Below are positions 49,342 to 57,351 of a stretch of 64,000 bases of DNA, one piece after another. The position numbers and the translations under genes are program-made. Where the stretch lies: contig NZ_CP114767.1 in assembly GCF_027359925.1 (NCBI RefSeq), positions 3,894,501 to 3,958,500 of the forward strand, read 5' to 3'. How positions within the stretch are numbered: position 1 is the stretch's first letter; every line of letters starts with the position of its first letter. The notes under the pieces are model-generated. The model searched no databases, was not told where the DNA came from, and saw nothing but the letters and a program-made list of their open reading frames with translations. The DNA comes from Hymenobacter canadensis. Lineage in GTDB: Bacteria > Bacteroidota > Bacteroidia > Cytophagales > Hymenobacteraceae.

Positions 49342-49573
49342 GCGCTTTGTAGGCGTAGGAAATGCCTGGCTACCCGTAGGCCGCCCTTTTCCACGCGTAG
49401 GACGGCGCTTCTTACGGGTAGGCGGGCGTTTTCAATGCGTAGGAAGTGCCGTCCTACGCATAGGTAGCCGTTTTCAATGCGTAGGACGGCGCTTCCTACG
49501 CATAGATAGCCGTTTTCAATGCGTAGGACGGCGCTTCCTATACGTAGGAAGCGCCGTCCTACGCATTGGGAAG
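49342..49573. repeat. 42-bp palindromic tandem repeat array
   Basis: Five consecutive units of exactly 42 bp (starts 49342, 49384, 49426, 49468, 49510) plus a partial sixth. Units 3-5 are well conserved; the first two have diverged. Each unit contains GCGTAGGA...TCCTACGC, an inverted repeat, and a gttttcaatg word. The 42-bp period is 14 codons. It lies upstream of the gene at 49698. Confidence 0.9.
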
Positions 49574-49697
49574 GGCTTGCTGCGCAGCGGAAAAGTTGGA
49601 TTACGGCACCGGGGGGCGGTTTGGTGACAAAGAACGCAGGTGCGCCAGGGCCTTCGGGTCAATTCTTCTATTCTCTACCATTTACTTCGCCTGACTT

Positions 49698-50318
49698 ATG
49701 GCAACCCGCCGACTGATTACCAATTTCGATAGCCTGGCCAAGATGGACATTGGCCCGCTGGCCCAGAACTGCCTGACCAACCTAACCGGCAACGCTCGCT
49801 ACCCCGACGCCAAGCCCCAGACCGACGCCCTGCTGGCGGCCCTCACGCCCTACCAGACGGCGGCCAGCGTGCTGCACCCCACGCCCACCCAAACCGCCGA
49901 GCTGGCCCAGCTGCGCACGGCCCTCAACCAGAGCCTAAGCGCCGTGGCCCAGATGGCCAACGCGCTGTATGCCCAGGACGAGGCCGCTTTGCTCAGCACC
50001 GGCCTGTCGTTGAGCAAGGAGCGCGAGCGGCACACCACCCTGGAGGTGCCCGGCAAGTTCCAGCTCACGGATGGCCCCCAGCCCGGCACACTCTGCGCCA
50101 AGGCCAAGCGCCCGCCCCACGCCGTGGCCCTCAAGTACCTCTACACCCTCGACGCCACCAAGCCCGACAACCAGTGGCTGACGGTGGTCGTGCGCGACGG
50201 CGACGCCCTGCTCACGGCCTGCAAAACCGCCGACCGGGTGTACTGCAAAGTGGCCGCCGTGGGCGGCGACACCGACCAGCAGCCCTACTCCGAGGTGCTG
50301 AGCCGCCTGGTGCAGTAG
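49698..50318 (+). CDS. Conserved hypothetical protein of Bacteroidota
   Basis: 206 residues, starting MATRRLITNFDSLAKMDIGPLAQNCLTNLTGN. The N-terminal ~110 residues are helical; the segment LLAALTPYQTAASVL and the later LLSTGLSLSKERE resemble a family common in Bacteroidota, some members of which are labelled as fibronectin type III-containing. The C-terminal half (VALKYLYTLDATKPDNQWLTVVV) looks like an Fn3 or Ig-like strand set. It is soluble with no signal peptide. Its function is not known. A terminator follows at 50342. Confidence 0.8.
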   Translation: MATRRLITNFDSLAKMDIGPLAQNCLTNLTGNARYPDAKPQTDALLAALTPYQTAASVLHPTPTQTAELAQLRTALNQSLSAVAQMANALYAQDEAALLSTGLSLSKERERHTTLEVPGKFQLTDGPQPGTLCAKAKRPPHAVALKYLYTLDATKPDNQWLTVVVRDGDALLTACKTADRVYCKVAAVGGDTDQQPYSEVLSRLVQ

Positions 50319-50341
50319 GGGAGGCCCGCCCCCCGGCTTTG

Positions 50342-50370
50342 GCCCCGCTCCGGTAGGAGCGGGGCTTTTT
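50342..50370 (+). terminator. Rho-independent terminator
   Basis: CCCCGCTCC-GGTA-GGAGCGGGG followed by a short T-run. Confidence 0.9.
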
Positions 50371-50762
50371 GTTGCCCGGCGGGGTAGGGGGCAGTAGGAG
50401 GCGGGGCAGGTAGTGCCGTCGCAGAAACAAATTCGCCAGCAAAGGGGGCAGTCATCGGGGAGTTGCCGTGTTGAAGCTGCCCGGGCTTTCAACTGGCGTC
50501 GCTGCCCGGGGAGCAGGGGCCGGGGTGGCTGACAACAGCAGCTCAGCCCGGCGCGGTGTGCTGCCGGTACTTGCCGGCGGCTGGCTTGCCCACGTGAAAG
50601 GCCGCGCCGGCCGGCGGCCCTGTGGCGGCTGGCACCGCGGCCACCGGGGCCGCCGCCGGCAACCGGGCCGCCAAGGCGGGCAAGGTGCCGATGGAAGCCG
50701 GCCGCGGCCTGAGAGCCACGTTAGACAGCATCGGACTGTTATTAAAAAAATCAAATAAAATA

Positions 50763-50794
50763 TTGGACGAACAGATGTAGCGACAGTAGATTTG
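50763..50794 (+). promoter_or_regulatory. Promoter of the 1789-residue secreted protein gene
   Basis: TTG at 50763-50765, 21 bases, then TAGATTTG at 50787-50794. The ATG at 50889 is about 95 bp beyond the box. Confidence 0.65.
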
Positions 50795-50888
50795 CTAAAA
50801 TAGCGTAACGCTAATACTTCGTGGGATATTCAGCAACAGCTGCTCTTGTCCTGGCCTTTTCCCCCGGACGTGGCACTCCCTGCATTGC

Positions 50889-53800
50889 ATGAAGCACTTG
50901 TACCCCAGGGCCGCAGGCGCGGCTCACTTCTACCCCACTACAGTGGTGGGCTACCTCTGCCTGCTGCTGGCCTTGCTGCTGCCGGGGGCGGCGCGGGCCC
51001 AGACGCCGGCTTTCAGCACCTCGCGCAGCACGGGCAGTACGTACACCTCCATCGGGACCACGGGCACGAGCTTCACGTTTCAGGGCATCAGCACCGACGA
51101 CAATACCTCTACGAGCGTAGCCCTGCCCGCGGACTTTGCGTTTAGCTACCTGGGCACGCCCGTTACCAGCTTCCAGGCCTGTCTTAACGGCTGGATAGCC
51201 CTTAACTCTGCCACCACCAATATCTCATTCACGAACGAGCTGGCGGGCAGCAACAGCTTGCCGCTGCTGCTGGCGCCGATGTGGGATGACCTGGTGTGTC
51301 AGGGCCATATCTATGGCACGGCTTCGCTGGACGCTTCCATGAAGTACCTGGTCAGTGGCACGGCCCCCAACCGGGTGCTTACGGTGGAATGGTTGGGGAT
51401 GGAGGTATTCAGCAACGATGGCCCTAACCTGAACTTCCAGGTGAAGCTGTACGAGACCAGCAACATCATTCAGTACCAGTATGGCGTGATGTCGGGTTTT
51501 GACGGCCGTCGTGACTTTACCTACACATACTCGCTGGGCTTGACTGGCAGCACGCCGGCCGGCAGCTACCTGGCCCAGCAATCGTCTAACAGCAACTTCT
51601 TTGCCCAGGCCAACGCCGATGTGAACGACTCAGGTGCTAACGCTCTGGCCATGGTGCCGACCTCGTTCAGCCAGGTGCAGTTTGTGCCGGCGGCCTCGTT
51701 TAGCACCGGTTCTCCCCCCACCGCTGTGGTGCCGGCCAACAACAACCCGGCCGGGGCCTTTGCGCTGCCTTTGCTTTTCTTTTCGCCCACCTCGTTTGCC
51801 ACCACCTACACGTCGGCCAACGCCACGGCGTCGTCGGGCATCACGGCGTGTACGGCCGCCACGCCCGGCACCCCCGACGATGACGTATGGTTTACGTTTA
51901 CGCTGAGCCGGACGCAGCCCGTCACGGTGACGCTGCGCGGCTCGGGGGGCTACGACGGCGTACTGCAGGTATTCTCCAACGCTGGCACCACGGCCTTGGC
52001 GTGCGTAAACGACACGGGCACCGGCCTCACCGAGAACTACAGCGCCACGCTGGCCGCCGGCACCTACTACGTGCGGGTATACAGCGCCGACGTGGGGTGG
52101 GGGACAACCGGCCAGTTTGCCCTGGCTGCCTACGTGGTGCCACCCGCGCCGGCCAACAACGAGTGCGCCGCGGCCGTAGCCTTGTCGTCGGCTGGCACCT
52201 GCACCCCCATCAACGGAACGTCGCTGGGCGCCACGGCCTCTGCCGGCGTGCCCGCCTGCACCGGCACCCCCGACGATGACGTGTGGTATTCGTTTACCAC
52301 GGCCGCCACGGCCCGCAGCTACACCCTCACCATGCAGGGTAGTGTCGACTATGACGGCGTAGTGCAGGTGCTGAGCGGGGCCTGCGGCAGCCTGACTTCG
52401 GTGAGCTGTACCAACGCCACCCTGAGCGGTGGGGCCGAAGTGGTAACTCTGAGCAGTCTGACGCCTAATACCACGTACTACGTGCGGGTGTACGAGTCTG
52501 CCAGCGGCTACAGCTCCGGCGACTTCACGTTATGCCTCACCGACAATTTCCCCCGCCTTACGTCTGTAGCTCCCACCAGCGGGCCGGTGGGCACAAGCGT
52601 GACGCTTAGGGGCACCGGTTTCACCGGGGCGACGGGCGTGAGCTTCAACGGGACGGCGGCCACCATCTTCGGCGTAACCAACAGCACCACGGCCACGGCC
52701 ACCGTGCCCGCGGGCGCTGCCACCGGCAACGTGACTCTCACTACGCCGCTGGGTACCAGCAACGGGCAGGCGTTTACGGTGCTCTCGACCGTAGCCTCCA
52801 TTACGCGCCAGATGCCTTCACCCACGGCCACAGCCACGGTGCAGTACCGGGTGGTGTTCAGCACCAGCGTGACCGGCCTAACGGTCAGTAACTTCGGTAT
52901 AACGCCTACCGGCATCAGCGGGGCCGGCGTGATCAGCGTCAGCGGCTCGGGCACTACCTACACCGTCAACGTGAACACGGGCACTGGCAACGGCACGCTG
53001 CGCCTGAACGTGGCCAACAGCACGGGCATCTCGCCCGCGGTGAGCGGCCTGCCCTACACCGCCGGCGAAGCGTACACCATCACCAAGAGCTTTTCGGCGG
53101 CCCCCATTCTGCGCATTCAGGGAGTAGGCGGGTCGGGCGGCGACGTGACGGCCTTTGTGGACGCGGTGCAGGTGCTGAGCGGCGGCGCGCCCTTCGCCAA
53201 CGCTTTGCAGAACGGCAGCTTTGAAACCCACGACCCTTATAACAACGGCGGCAACACGTTTGCCTACAGCCCCACAGGGGCTAGTTGGAGCTTCAACAGC
53301 GTCTCGGGCATTGCCGACGCGGGCAGTGCCTTCAGCCCGGTGACACCCGTTCCCAGCGGCATTGCCGTGGGCGTGGTGCAAAGCAACCTGGGCATCAACG
53401 GCCTGCTGCAGCAAAACCTGGCGGTGCCCACGGGCAGCTACCAGGTGAGCTTCCTGGCGGCCCAGCGCGTGTGCTGCTCCACAACTGACCAGGCGCTGAA
53501 CGTGTTCCTGAACGGGGTGTTTATCGGCAGCATTCAGCCGCCAAACAACAACGCCTACAGCCCCTTCACCTCAGCTACCTTCAGCGTCACGGCCCCGGCC
53601 CTGACGGCCACCGTGAGCAGCACGGCCGGCGCCAGCGGCAGCAGCACCGGCACCACCCCGATTCCGTTTTCGGTGAACTTCTCGCAGAGCGTGGGCACCA
53701 GCTTTACCGCCGCCGACCTGACCGTGGGCAACGGCAGCGTGGTGGCCGGCAGCTTCAGCGGCAGCGGGGCCGGCCCGTACACCTTCACGGTGACTCCCAC

Positions 53801-56258
53801 CACGCCCGGCACGGCCACAACGGTGAGCCTGGCCGCCGGTGTAGCCCAAGATGCCAACAACGCCGGCAACGCGGCGGCCGGGCCATTCAGCATCACATAC
53901 AGGGCCGCCCCCGTACTCACGGGCCTGGCGCCCAACAGCGCGCCGGTGGGCACGAGCATCACGCTCACGGGCCTCAACCTGGCCGGCACCACGGGCGTGA
54001 GCTTCAACGGTACGGCGGCCAGCATCATTACGGTGGTGAGCAACACAACCGTTACGGCCACGGTGCCGGCCGGCGCTACCACCGGCAGCGTGACCCTTAC
54101 CACGCCCGGCGGCACCAGCAACGGGCTGGCGTTTACGGTGTGCGTGCCGCCTGTTAGCGTGGCCCAGAACCTGAGCGTGAGCCTGGACGTGAACGGCATT
54201 GCCACGGTGGCAGCTTCGGCTGTGAACAGCGGCAGCACGGCCAACTGCGGCACGGCCGCGGCGGGCAGCCTGAGCCTGGCCGAAGCCACCAGCCGCGTGA
54301 CGAACGGCACGTTTGACACCAACGCCACCGGCTGGACTGCTACCAACGTGGACAACAACGGCGGCTACTTCGCCAGCGGCGGCAACCCCGGCGGGATGTT
54401 CATCCTCAACGACGCCGGCAGCCCCGGCACCGACCCCACGCTGAGCCAGACCGTGACCGGGCTGATGAGCGGGGCCACCTACGTGCTGCGCGGCAACTAC
54501 CGCAGCAACTATATCGTGGGTACGCTGGGTGCCCCGGCTCTGGCGGTCGACCTCAACGGCAGCCAGCTGACCACGTTCCCGGCCGTGGGCACCACCTGGA
54601 CGCCGTTCAGCCTGACGTTTACGGCCACCGTCGCGAGCCAGACCCTGGCCTTCCGCGGCGAAATTAACGGCACCGACGTGGACATTGCCCTCGACAACCT
54701 GCGCCTGACCCAGGAGGGCAGCACCCTGCGTTTCAGCTGCGCCAGCACCGGGGTCAACCCCGTGAGGCTGTCGGTAACCGATGCCGGGGGCACTGTTGCC
54801 ACCGCCGTAGCCACCGTGACGGTGAGCGTGCCCGCCACGCCCACCACCACCTGGAACGGGGCCGCCACCACGGCCTGGACCGACTGCGGCAACTGGAGCT
54901 TCGGCAAGGTGCCCGATGCCACTACCAACGTGGTAGTTCCGGCCGGACTAAGCCGCTACCCCAACCTGACCACGGGCACGCTGACGGTGAAGGACCTGAC
55001 CATCGACGCGAGTGGCAGCTTCACGCTGAGCAGCGGCGCGACCCTGCAAGTGAACGGCAACCTGACCAACAACGGCACGGCCACCTTCTCGGGCGCCGTG
55101 GCATTCGTGGGCAGCGCCGCCACCCAGACGCTGAGCAACAACGGCGGCTTCACTACCGTGACGGTGACGAAACCCGTCGGCACGGTGCAGCTGGGCCGGA
55201 ACCTGACCATCAACTCGGCTCTGACGCTGAGCAGCGGCACGCTCACGACCACCGGCGCCTACCAGGTAAACCTGGGCGGCTCGGCCACCCTGAGCGAGAG
55301 TGAAACCAGCTACGTGCTGGGCAAGGTAGCCGTAAACCGCACCCTGGTGCCCGGCACCGCCCAGACCTTCGGCGGCCTGGGCCTGACCCTGACGCCGGCT
55401 GCCGGCTCCGTAGCTCCCGGCGCCACGGCCGTCAGCCGCACCACCGGCACGGCCCTGACGGGTACGGGCACGAGCGTGAGCATCCAGCGCTACTTCGACA
55501 TTCAGCCCGCCGTCAACACGGGCCTGAACGTGACGATGAACTTTGTCTACTTCGACCATGAACTGAACGGCATTACCACCGCCAACCTGGCGATGTTTAA
55601 GTCCGAGACGAGCCTGGCCGGCCCCTGGGCCAACCAGTCGCCCATCACGCAGGGCCTCAACCAGGTGACTAAGACCGGCATTGCCGACTTCTCCATCTGG
55701 ACGCTGGGCAGCAGCGCCAACCCGCTGCCCGTCGAGCTGACGGCCTTCACGGCCACGGCCGCCGGCCCGCAGGCCGTGCGCCTAGCCTGGACGACGGCCA
55801 CGGAAGTGAACAGCGCCGCCTTCGGGGTGGAGCGCAGCCCGGACGGCGTGACGTTCCGGACGGTGGGCACGGTGCCCGCCGCGGGCACCAGCACCGCGCC
55901 CCGCGCCTACACCCTGCTCGACCAGCAGCTGCCGGCCGGCGTGCCGGTGCTCTACTACCGCCTGCAGCAGCTCGACCAGGACGGTACGTTCTCGTACTCG
56001 CCGGTGCGCGCCGTGGCCCTGAGCAACGTGGCCCCAACCCGCCTGACGCTGGCCCCCAACCCCACCACGGGCGCGGCCACGCTGCGCGGAGCCGCCGCCC
56101 ACGCCCCGGTGCAGATCTATGACGCCGTGGGCCGCCTGGTGCTGACCGCCACCGCCGACGCCACCGGCACGGCCCATTTGGTGCTGCCCACCGGGCAACC
56201 CCTGGGCGTGTACGTGGTGCGCACCGGCGGGCAGGCCACGCGCCTCGTGCTGGAGTAG
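50889..56258 (+). CDS. Giant multidomain secreted protein with T9SS sorting domain
   Basis: 1789 residues. Domains in order: signal peptide (LLALLLPGAARAQ, ~1-37); a lectin-like segment (~45-270); two pre-peptidase C-terminal-like domains (~290-555, TPDDDVWFTFTLSR and TPDDDVWYSFTTAA); a TIG/IPT domain (~560-640, APTSGPVGTSVTLRGTGF); a beta-rich segment and a carbohydrate-binding-like domain (NALQNGSFETHDPYNNGG); a second TIG domain (~1010-1095); another CBM-like domain (VTNGTFDTNATGWT, ~1135-1280); a G8/autotransporter-like repeat region (NWSFGKVPDATTNVVVPA onward); and the type A C-terminal domain ending RLVLE. It is likely an adhesin or polysaccharide-binding surface protein exported by T9SS. 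No catalytic domain is seen. Confidence 0.9.
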   Translation: MKHLYPRAAGAAHFYPTTVVGYLCLLLALLLPGAARAQTPAFSTSRSTGSTYTSIGTTGTSFTFQGISTDDNTSTSVALPADFAFSYLGTPVTSFQACLNGWIALNSATTNISFTNELAGSNSLPLLLAPMWDDLVCQGHIYGTASLDASMKYLVSGTAPNRVLTVEWLGMEVFSNDGPNLNFQVKLYETSNIIQYQYGVMSGFDGRRDFTYTYSLGLTGSTPAGSYLAQQSSNSNFFAQANADVNDSGANALAMVPTSFSQVQFVPAASFSTGSPPTAVVPANNNPAGAFALPLLFFSPTSFATTYTSANATASSGITACTAATPGTPDDDVWFTFTLSRTQPVTVTLRGSGGYDGVLQVFSNAGTTALACVNDTGTGLTENYSATLAAGTYYVRVYSADVGWGTTGQFALAAYVVPPAPANNECAAAVALSSAGTCTPINGTSLGATASAGVPACTGTPDDDVWYSFTTAATARSYTLTMQGSVDYDGVVQVLSGACGSLTSVSCTNATLSGGAEVVTLSSLTPNTTYYVRVYESASGYSSGDFTLCLTDNFPRLTSVAPTSGPVGTSVTLRGTGFTGATGVSFNGTAATIFGVTNSTTATATVPAGAATGNVTLTTPLGTSNGQAFTVLSTVASITRQMPSPTATATVQYRVVFSTSVTGLTVSNFGITPTGISGAGVISVSGSGTTYTVNVNTGTGNGTLRLNVANSTGISPAVSGLPYTAGEAYTITKSFSAAPILRIQGVGGSGGDVTAFVDAVQVLSGGAPFANALQNGSFETHDPYNNGGNTFAYSPTGASWSFNSVSGIADAGSAFSPVTPVPSGIAVGVVQSNLGINGLLQQNLAVPTGSYQVSFLAAQRVCCSTTDQALNVFLNGVFIGSIQPPNNNAYSPFTSATFSVTAPALTATVSSTAGASGSSTGTTPIPFSVNFSQSVGTSFTAADLTVGNGSVVAGSFSGSGAGPYTFTVTPTTPGTATTVSLAAGVAQDANNAGNAAAGPFSITYRAAPVLTGLAPNSAPVGTSITLTGLNLAGTTGVSFNGTAASIITVVSNTTVTATVPAGATTGSVTLTTPGGTSNGLAFTVCVPPVSVAQNLSVSLDVNGIATVAASAVNSGSTANCGTAAAGSLSLAEATSRVTNGTFDTNATGWTATNVDNNGGYFASGGNPGGMFILNDAGSPGTDPTLSQTVTGLMSGATYVLRGNYRSNYIVGTLGAPALAVDLNGSQLTTFPAVGTTWTPFSLTFTATVASQTLAFRGEINGTDVDIALDNLRLTQEGSTLRFSCASTGVNPVRLSVTDAGGTVATAVATVTVSVPATPTTTWNGAATTAWTDCGNWSFGKVPDATTNVVVPAGLSRYPNLTTGTLTVKDLTIDASGSFTLSSGATLQVNGNLTNNGTATFSGAVAFVGSAATQTLSNNGGFTTVTVTKPVGTVQLGRNLTINSALTLSSGTLTTTGAYQVNLGGSATLSESETSYVLGKVAVNRTLVPGTAQTFGGLGLTLTPAAGSVAPGATAVSRTTGTALTGTGTSVSIQRYFDIQPAVNTGLNVTMNFVYFDHELNGITTANLAMFKSETSLAGPWANQSPITQGLNQVTKTGIADFSIWTLGSSANPLPVELTAFTATAAGPQAVRLAWTTATEVNSAAFGVERSPDGVTFRTVGTVPAAGTSTAPRAYTLLDQQLPAGVPVLYYRLQQLDQDGTFSYSPVRAVALSNVAPTRLTLAPNPTTGAATLRGAAAHAPVQIYDAVGRLVLTATADATGTAHLVLPTGQPLGVYVVRTGGQATRLVLE

Positions 56259-56343
56259 CCGGCGTATGCGGTAAACACAAGAGCCCCGGCGCCTGGCGCC
56301 GGGGCTCTTTGCGTGTAGGGGTAGCGGCGTGACCCTCGGGGTT
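55802..56343. repeat. 541-bp direct repeat, copy 2
   Basis: Partner of 45331-45872, offset 10,471 bp, with no gap and about 97% identity; it includes the sorting-domain codons, the stop, the terminator and 40 bp beyond. Confidence 0.93.
56279..56316 (+). terminator. Terminator of the giant secreted protein gene
   Basis: Same hairpin as after the RCC1 gene (AGAGCCCCGGCGCC ... GGCGCCGGGGCTCT). Confidence 0.85.
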
Positions 56344-56381
56344 TCGGCGTTGTGGGGGCGGGGAGTAACGTCAGCAACGGG

Positions 56382-56403
56382 GAGACGCGAAGGGTCGCGT
56401 CTC
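56382..56403. repeat. gagacgcga palindrome, copy 2
   Basis: Identical to 45923-45944 and embedded in about 55 bp of shared sequence (agtaacgtcagcaacgggg / agcaacgtcagcaacgggg). Confidence 0.8.
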
Positions 56404-56428
56404 TACATGGGTCTGGGGAGTGGAACGG

Positions 56429-57130
56429 CTAGGGCTTGCGGGGCTTCGGCACAGCAGGGGCTTGGGCCAGCAGCTCCAGCAGGTTTTCGGGCGTGAAGCC
56501 AGTAAAGTCCTTGATGTAGGCTAGTGGCGCCTGAAAGTCAGCGGCTTTGAGGGAGGTGCCCACGGCTACGCAGCGCATGCCGGCCCGGTACGCCGACTGC
56601 TCGCCCAGCACGGCATCTTCCAGCACCACGCACCGCTCGGGCGGGATGCCCAGCTTCCGGGCCGTGGTGAGGTAGGTATCGGGATGGGGCTTGCCGTGCT
56701 TCACGTCGTCTTTGCCCACCACCACATCGAAGTAGCGGCGCAGGCCCAGGTGGTCGAGGATGTAGCTGATGGTATCGTCGCCGGAACCGGTGCCCAGGCC
56801 GATGCGGAAGCCGGCGGCGCGGGCGGCCTGCAGAAACGCCGTGAGGCCGGCTACTTCCCGGCGCTTGTTCCAATAGAGCACCCGGTAGAGCAGCTCGCGC
56901 TGGGCGGCGTATTCTTCGAGCTGTTTCTTCGGGACGGGGTTGGTGAAGACCATGGCCAATATCTCGGAGGCCGGCATGCCGTTGAGGCGGCGCAGCAGGC
57001 GGCGGGCGTTGGTGGTGAGGCCCAGGTCGCGGAATAGCAGCTGGAAGGCGCGGGCCTGCTCGGGCGTGTTGTCGATGAGCACGCCGTCCATGTCGAACAG
57101 CAGGGCATAGGGGAGGGCGGTAGCGGGCAT
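56429..57130 (-). CDS. HAD-superfamily phosphatase, beta-phosphoglucomutase-like
   Basis: 233 residues. Motif I LLFDMDGVLIDNTPEQ (nucleophile and acid/base Asp pair), motif II GLGTGSGDD (Thr/Ser), and motif III KPHPDTYL with LEDAVLGEQSAYRAGMRC (acidic motif IV). The cap domain is C1-type helical (ARRLLRRLNGMPASEIL). Members act on sugar phosphates or other small phosphates; the natural substrate is not indicated. The gene is divergent from pafA, and a perfect 26-bp inverted repeat lies in the gap. Confidence 0.92.
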   Translation of the reverse strand: MPATALPYALLFDMDGVLIDNTPEQARAFQLLFRDLGLTTNARRLLRRLNGMPASEILAMVFTNPVPKKQLEEYAAQRELLYRVLYWNKRREVAGLTAFLQAARAAGFRIGLGTGSGDDTISYILDHLGLRRYFDVVVGKDDVKHGKPHPDTYLTTARKLGIPPERCVVLEDAVLGEQSAYRAGMRCVAVGTSLKAADFQAPLAYIKDFTGFTPENLLELLAQAPAVPKPRKP

Positions 57131-57166
57131 GGTGGGTACACGCAGGAAAGGCGCGGCGCGTTGCGT

Positions 57167-57283
57167 GTAGCACGGGCTTCAGCCCGTAGCTCCCCGGAGC
57201 TGCACCATGCGAAAACAGGTGCTGCAACCAGTCAGCCACATACGGCACGGAGCCGGCGAGCTACGGGCTGAAGCCCGTGCTAC
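57167..57283. repeat. Perfect 26-bp inverted repeat flanking a 65-bp spacer
   Basis: Arms 57167-57192 and 57258-57283 are exact complements (gtagcacgggcttcagcccg...). The arms are also internally palindromic (acgggcttcagcccgt). They sit between the divergent HAD and pafA genes. Confidence 0.93.
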
Positions 57284-57314
57284 ATACTATGCTGCAATTC
57301 CCGGCGCGGGCGGC

Positions 57315-57322
57315 TATCTTTG
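57315..57322 (+). promoter_or_regulatory. Bacteroidota -7 element of pafA
   Basis: TATCTTTG, exact TAnnTTTG match, 30 bp before the TTG start codon. Confidence 0.6.
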
Positions 57323-57351
57323 CGGCCGCCTTTGTCTAACTGCTTTCCGAT

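Larger units (their letters stand above)
48981..49697. other. 717-bp spacer with a 42-bp repeat array
   Basis: Holds a hairpin terminator (49049-49092), an AT-rich promoter-like stretch (TTG at 49101, TATATTGG at 49125-49132) and the 42-bp tandem array. A 149-codon open frame at 49178-49627 reads through the array, but its composition is dictated by the repeat, so I do not call it a gene. Confidence 0.8.
50319..50888. other. 570-bp spacer without a gene
   Basis: Contains the terminator at 50342-50370, a very GC-rich stretch (about 50500-50710) with no coding signature, an AT-rich island (50735-50810) and the promoter for the large secreted protein. I see nothing else in it. Confidence 0.7.

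Noticed and set aside
49342..49573. The 42-bp array as a CRISPR
   Set aside because: The units run head to tail with no unique spacers and there are no cas genes in the window.
49178..49627. A 149-codon open frame over the 42-bp array
   Set aside because: The peptide is just the translation of the repeat unit (RFQCVGRRFL...), basic and Cys-containing, without recognisable domain; the openness follows from a 42-bp period being a multiple of three.
42749..56428. The accessory stretch as a complete integrative element
   Set aside because: No integrase, transposase, relaxase or attachment-site core could be identified. Only the atpG duplication supports insertion, so no mobile element is annotated.
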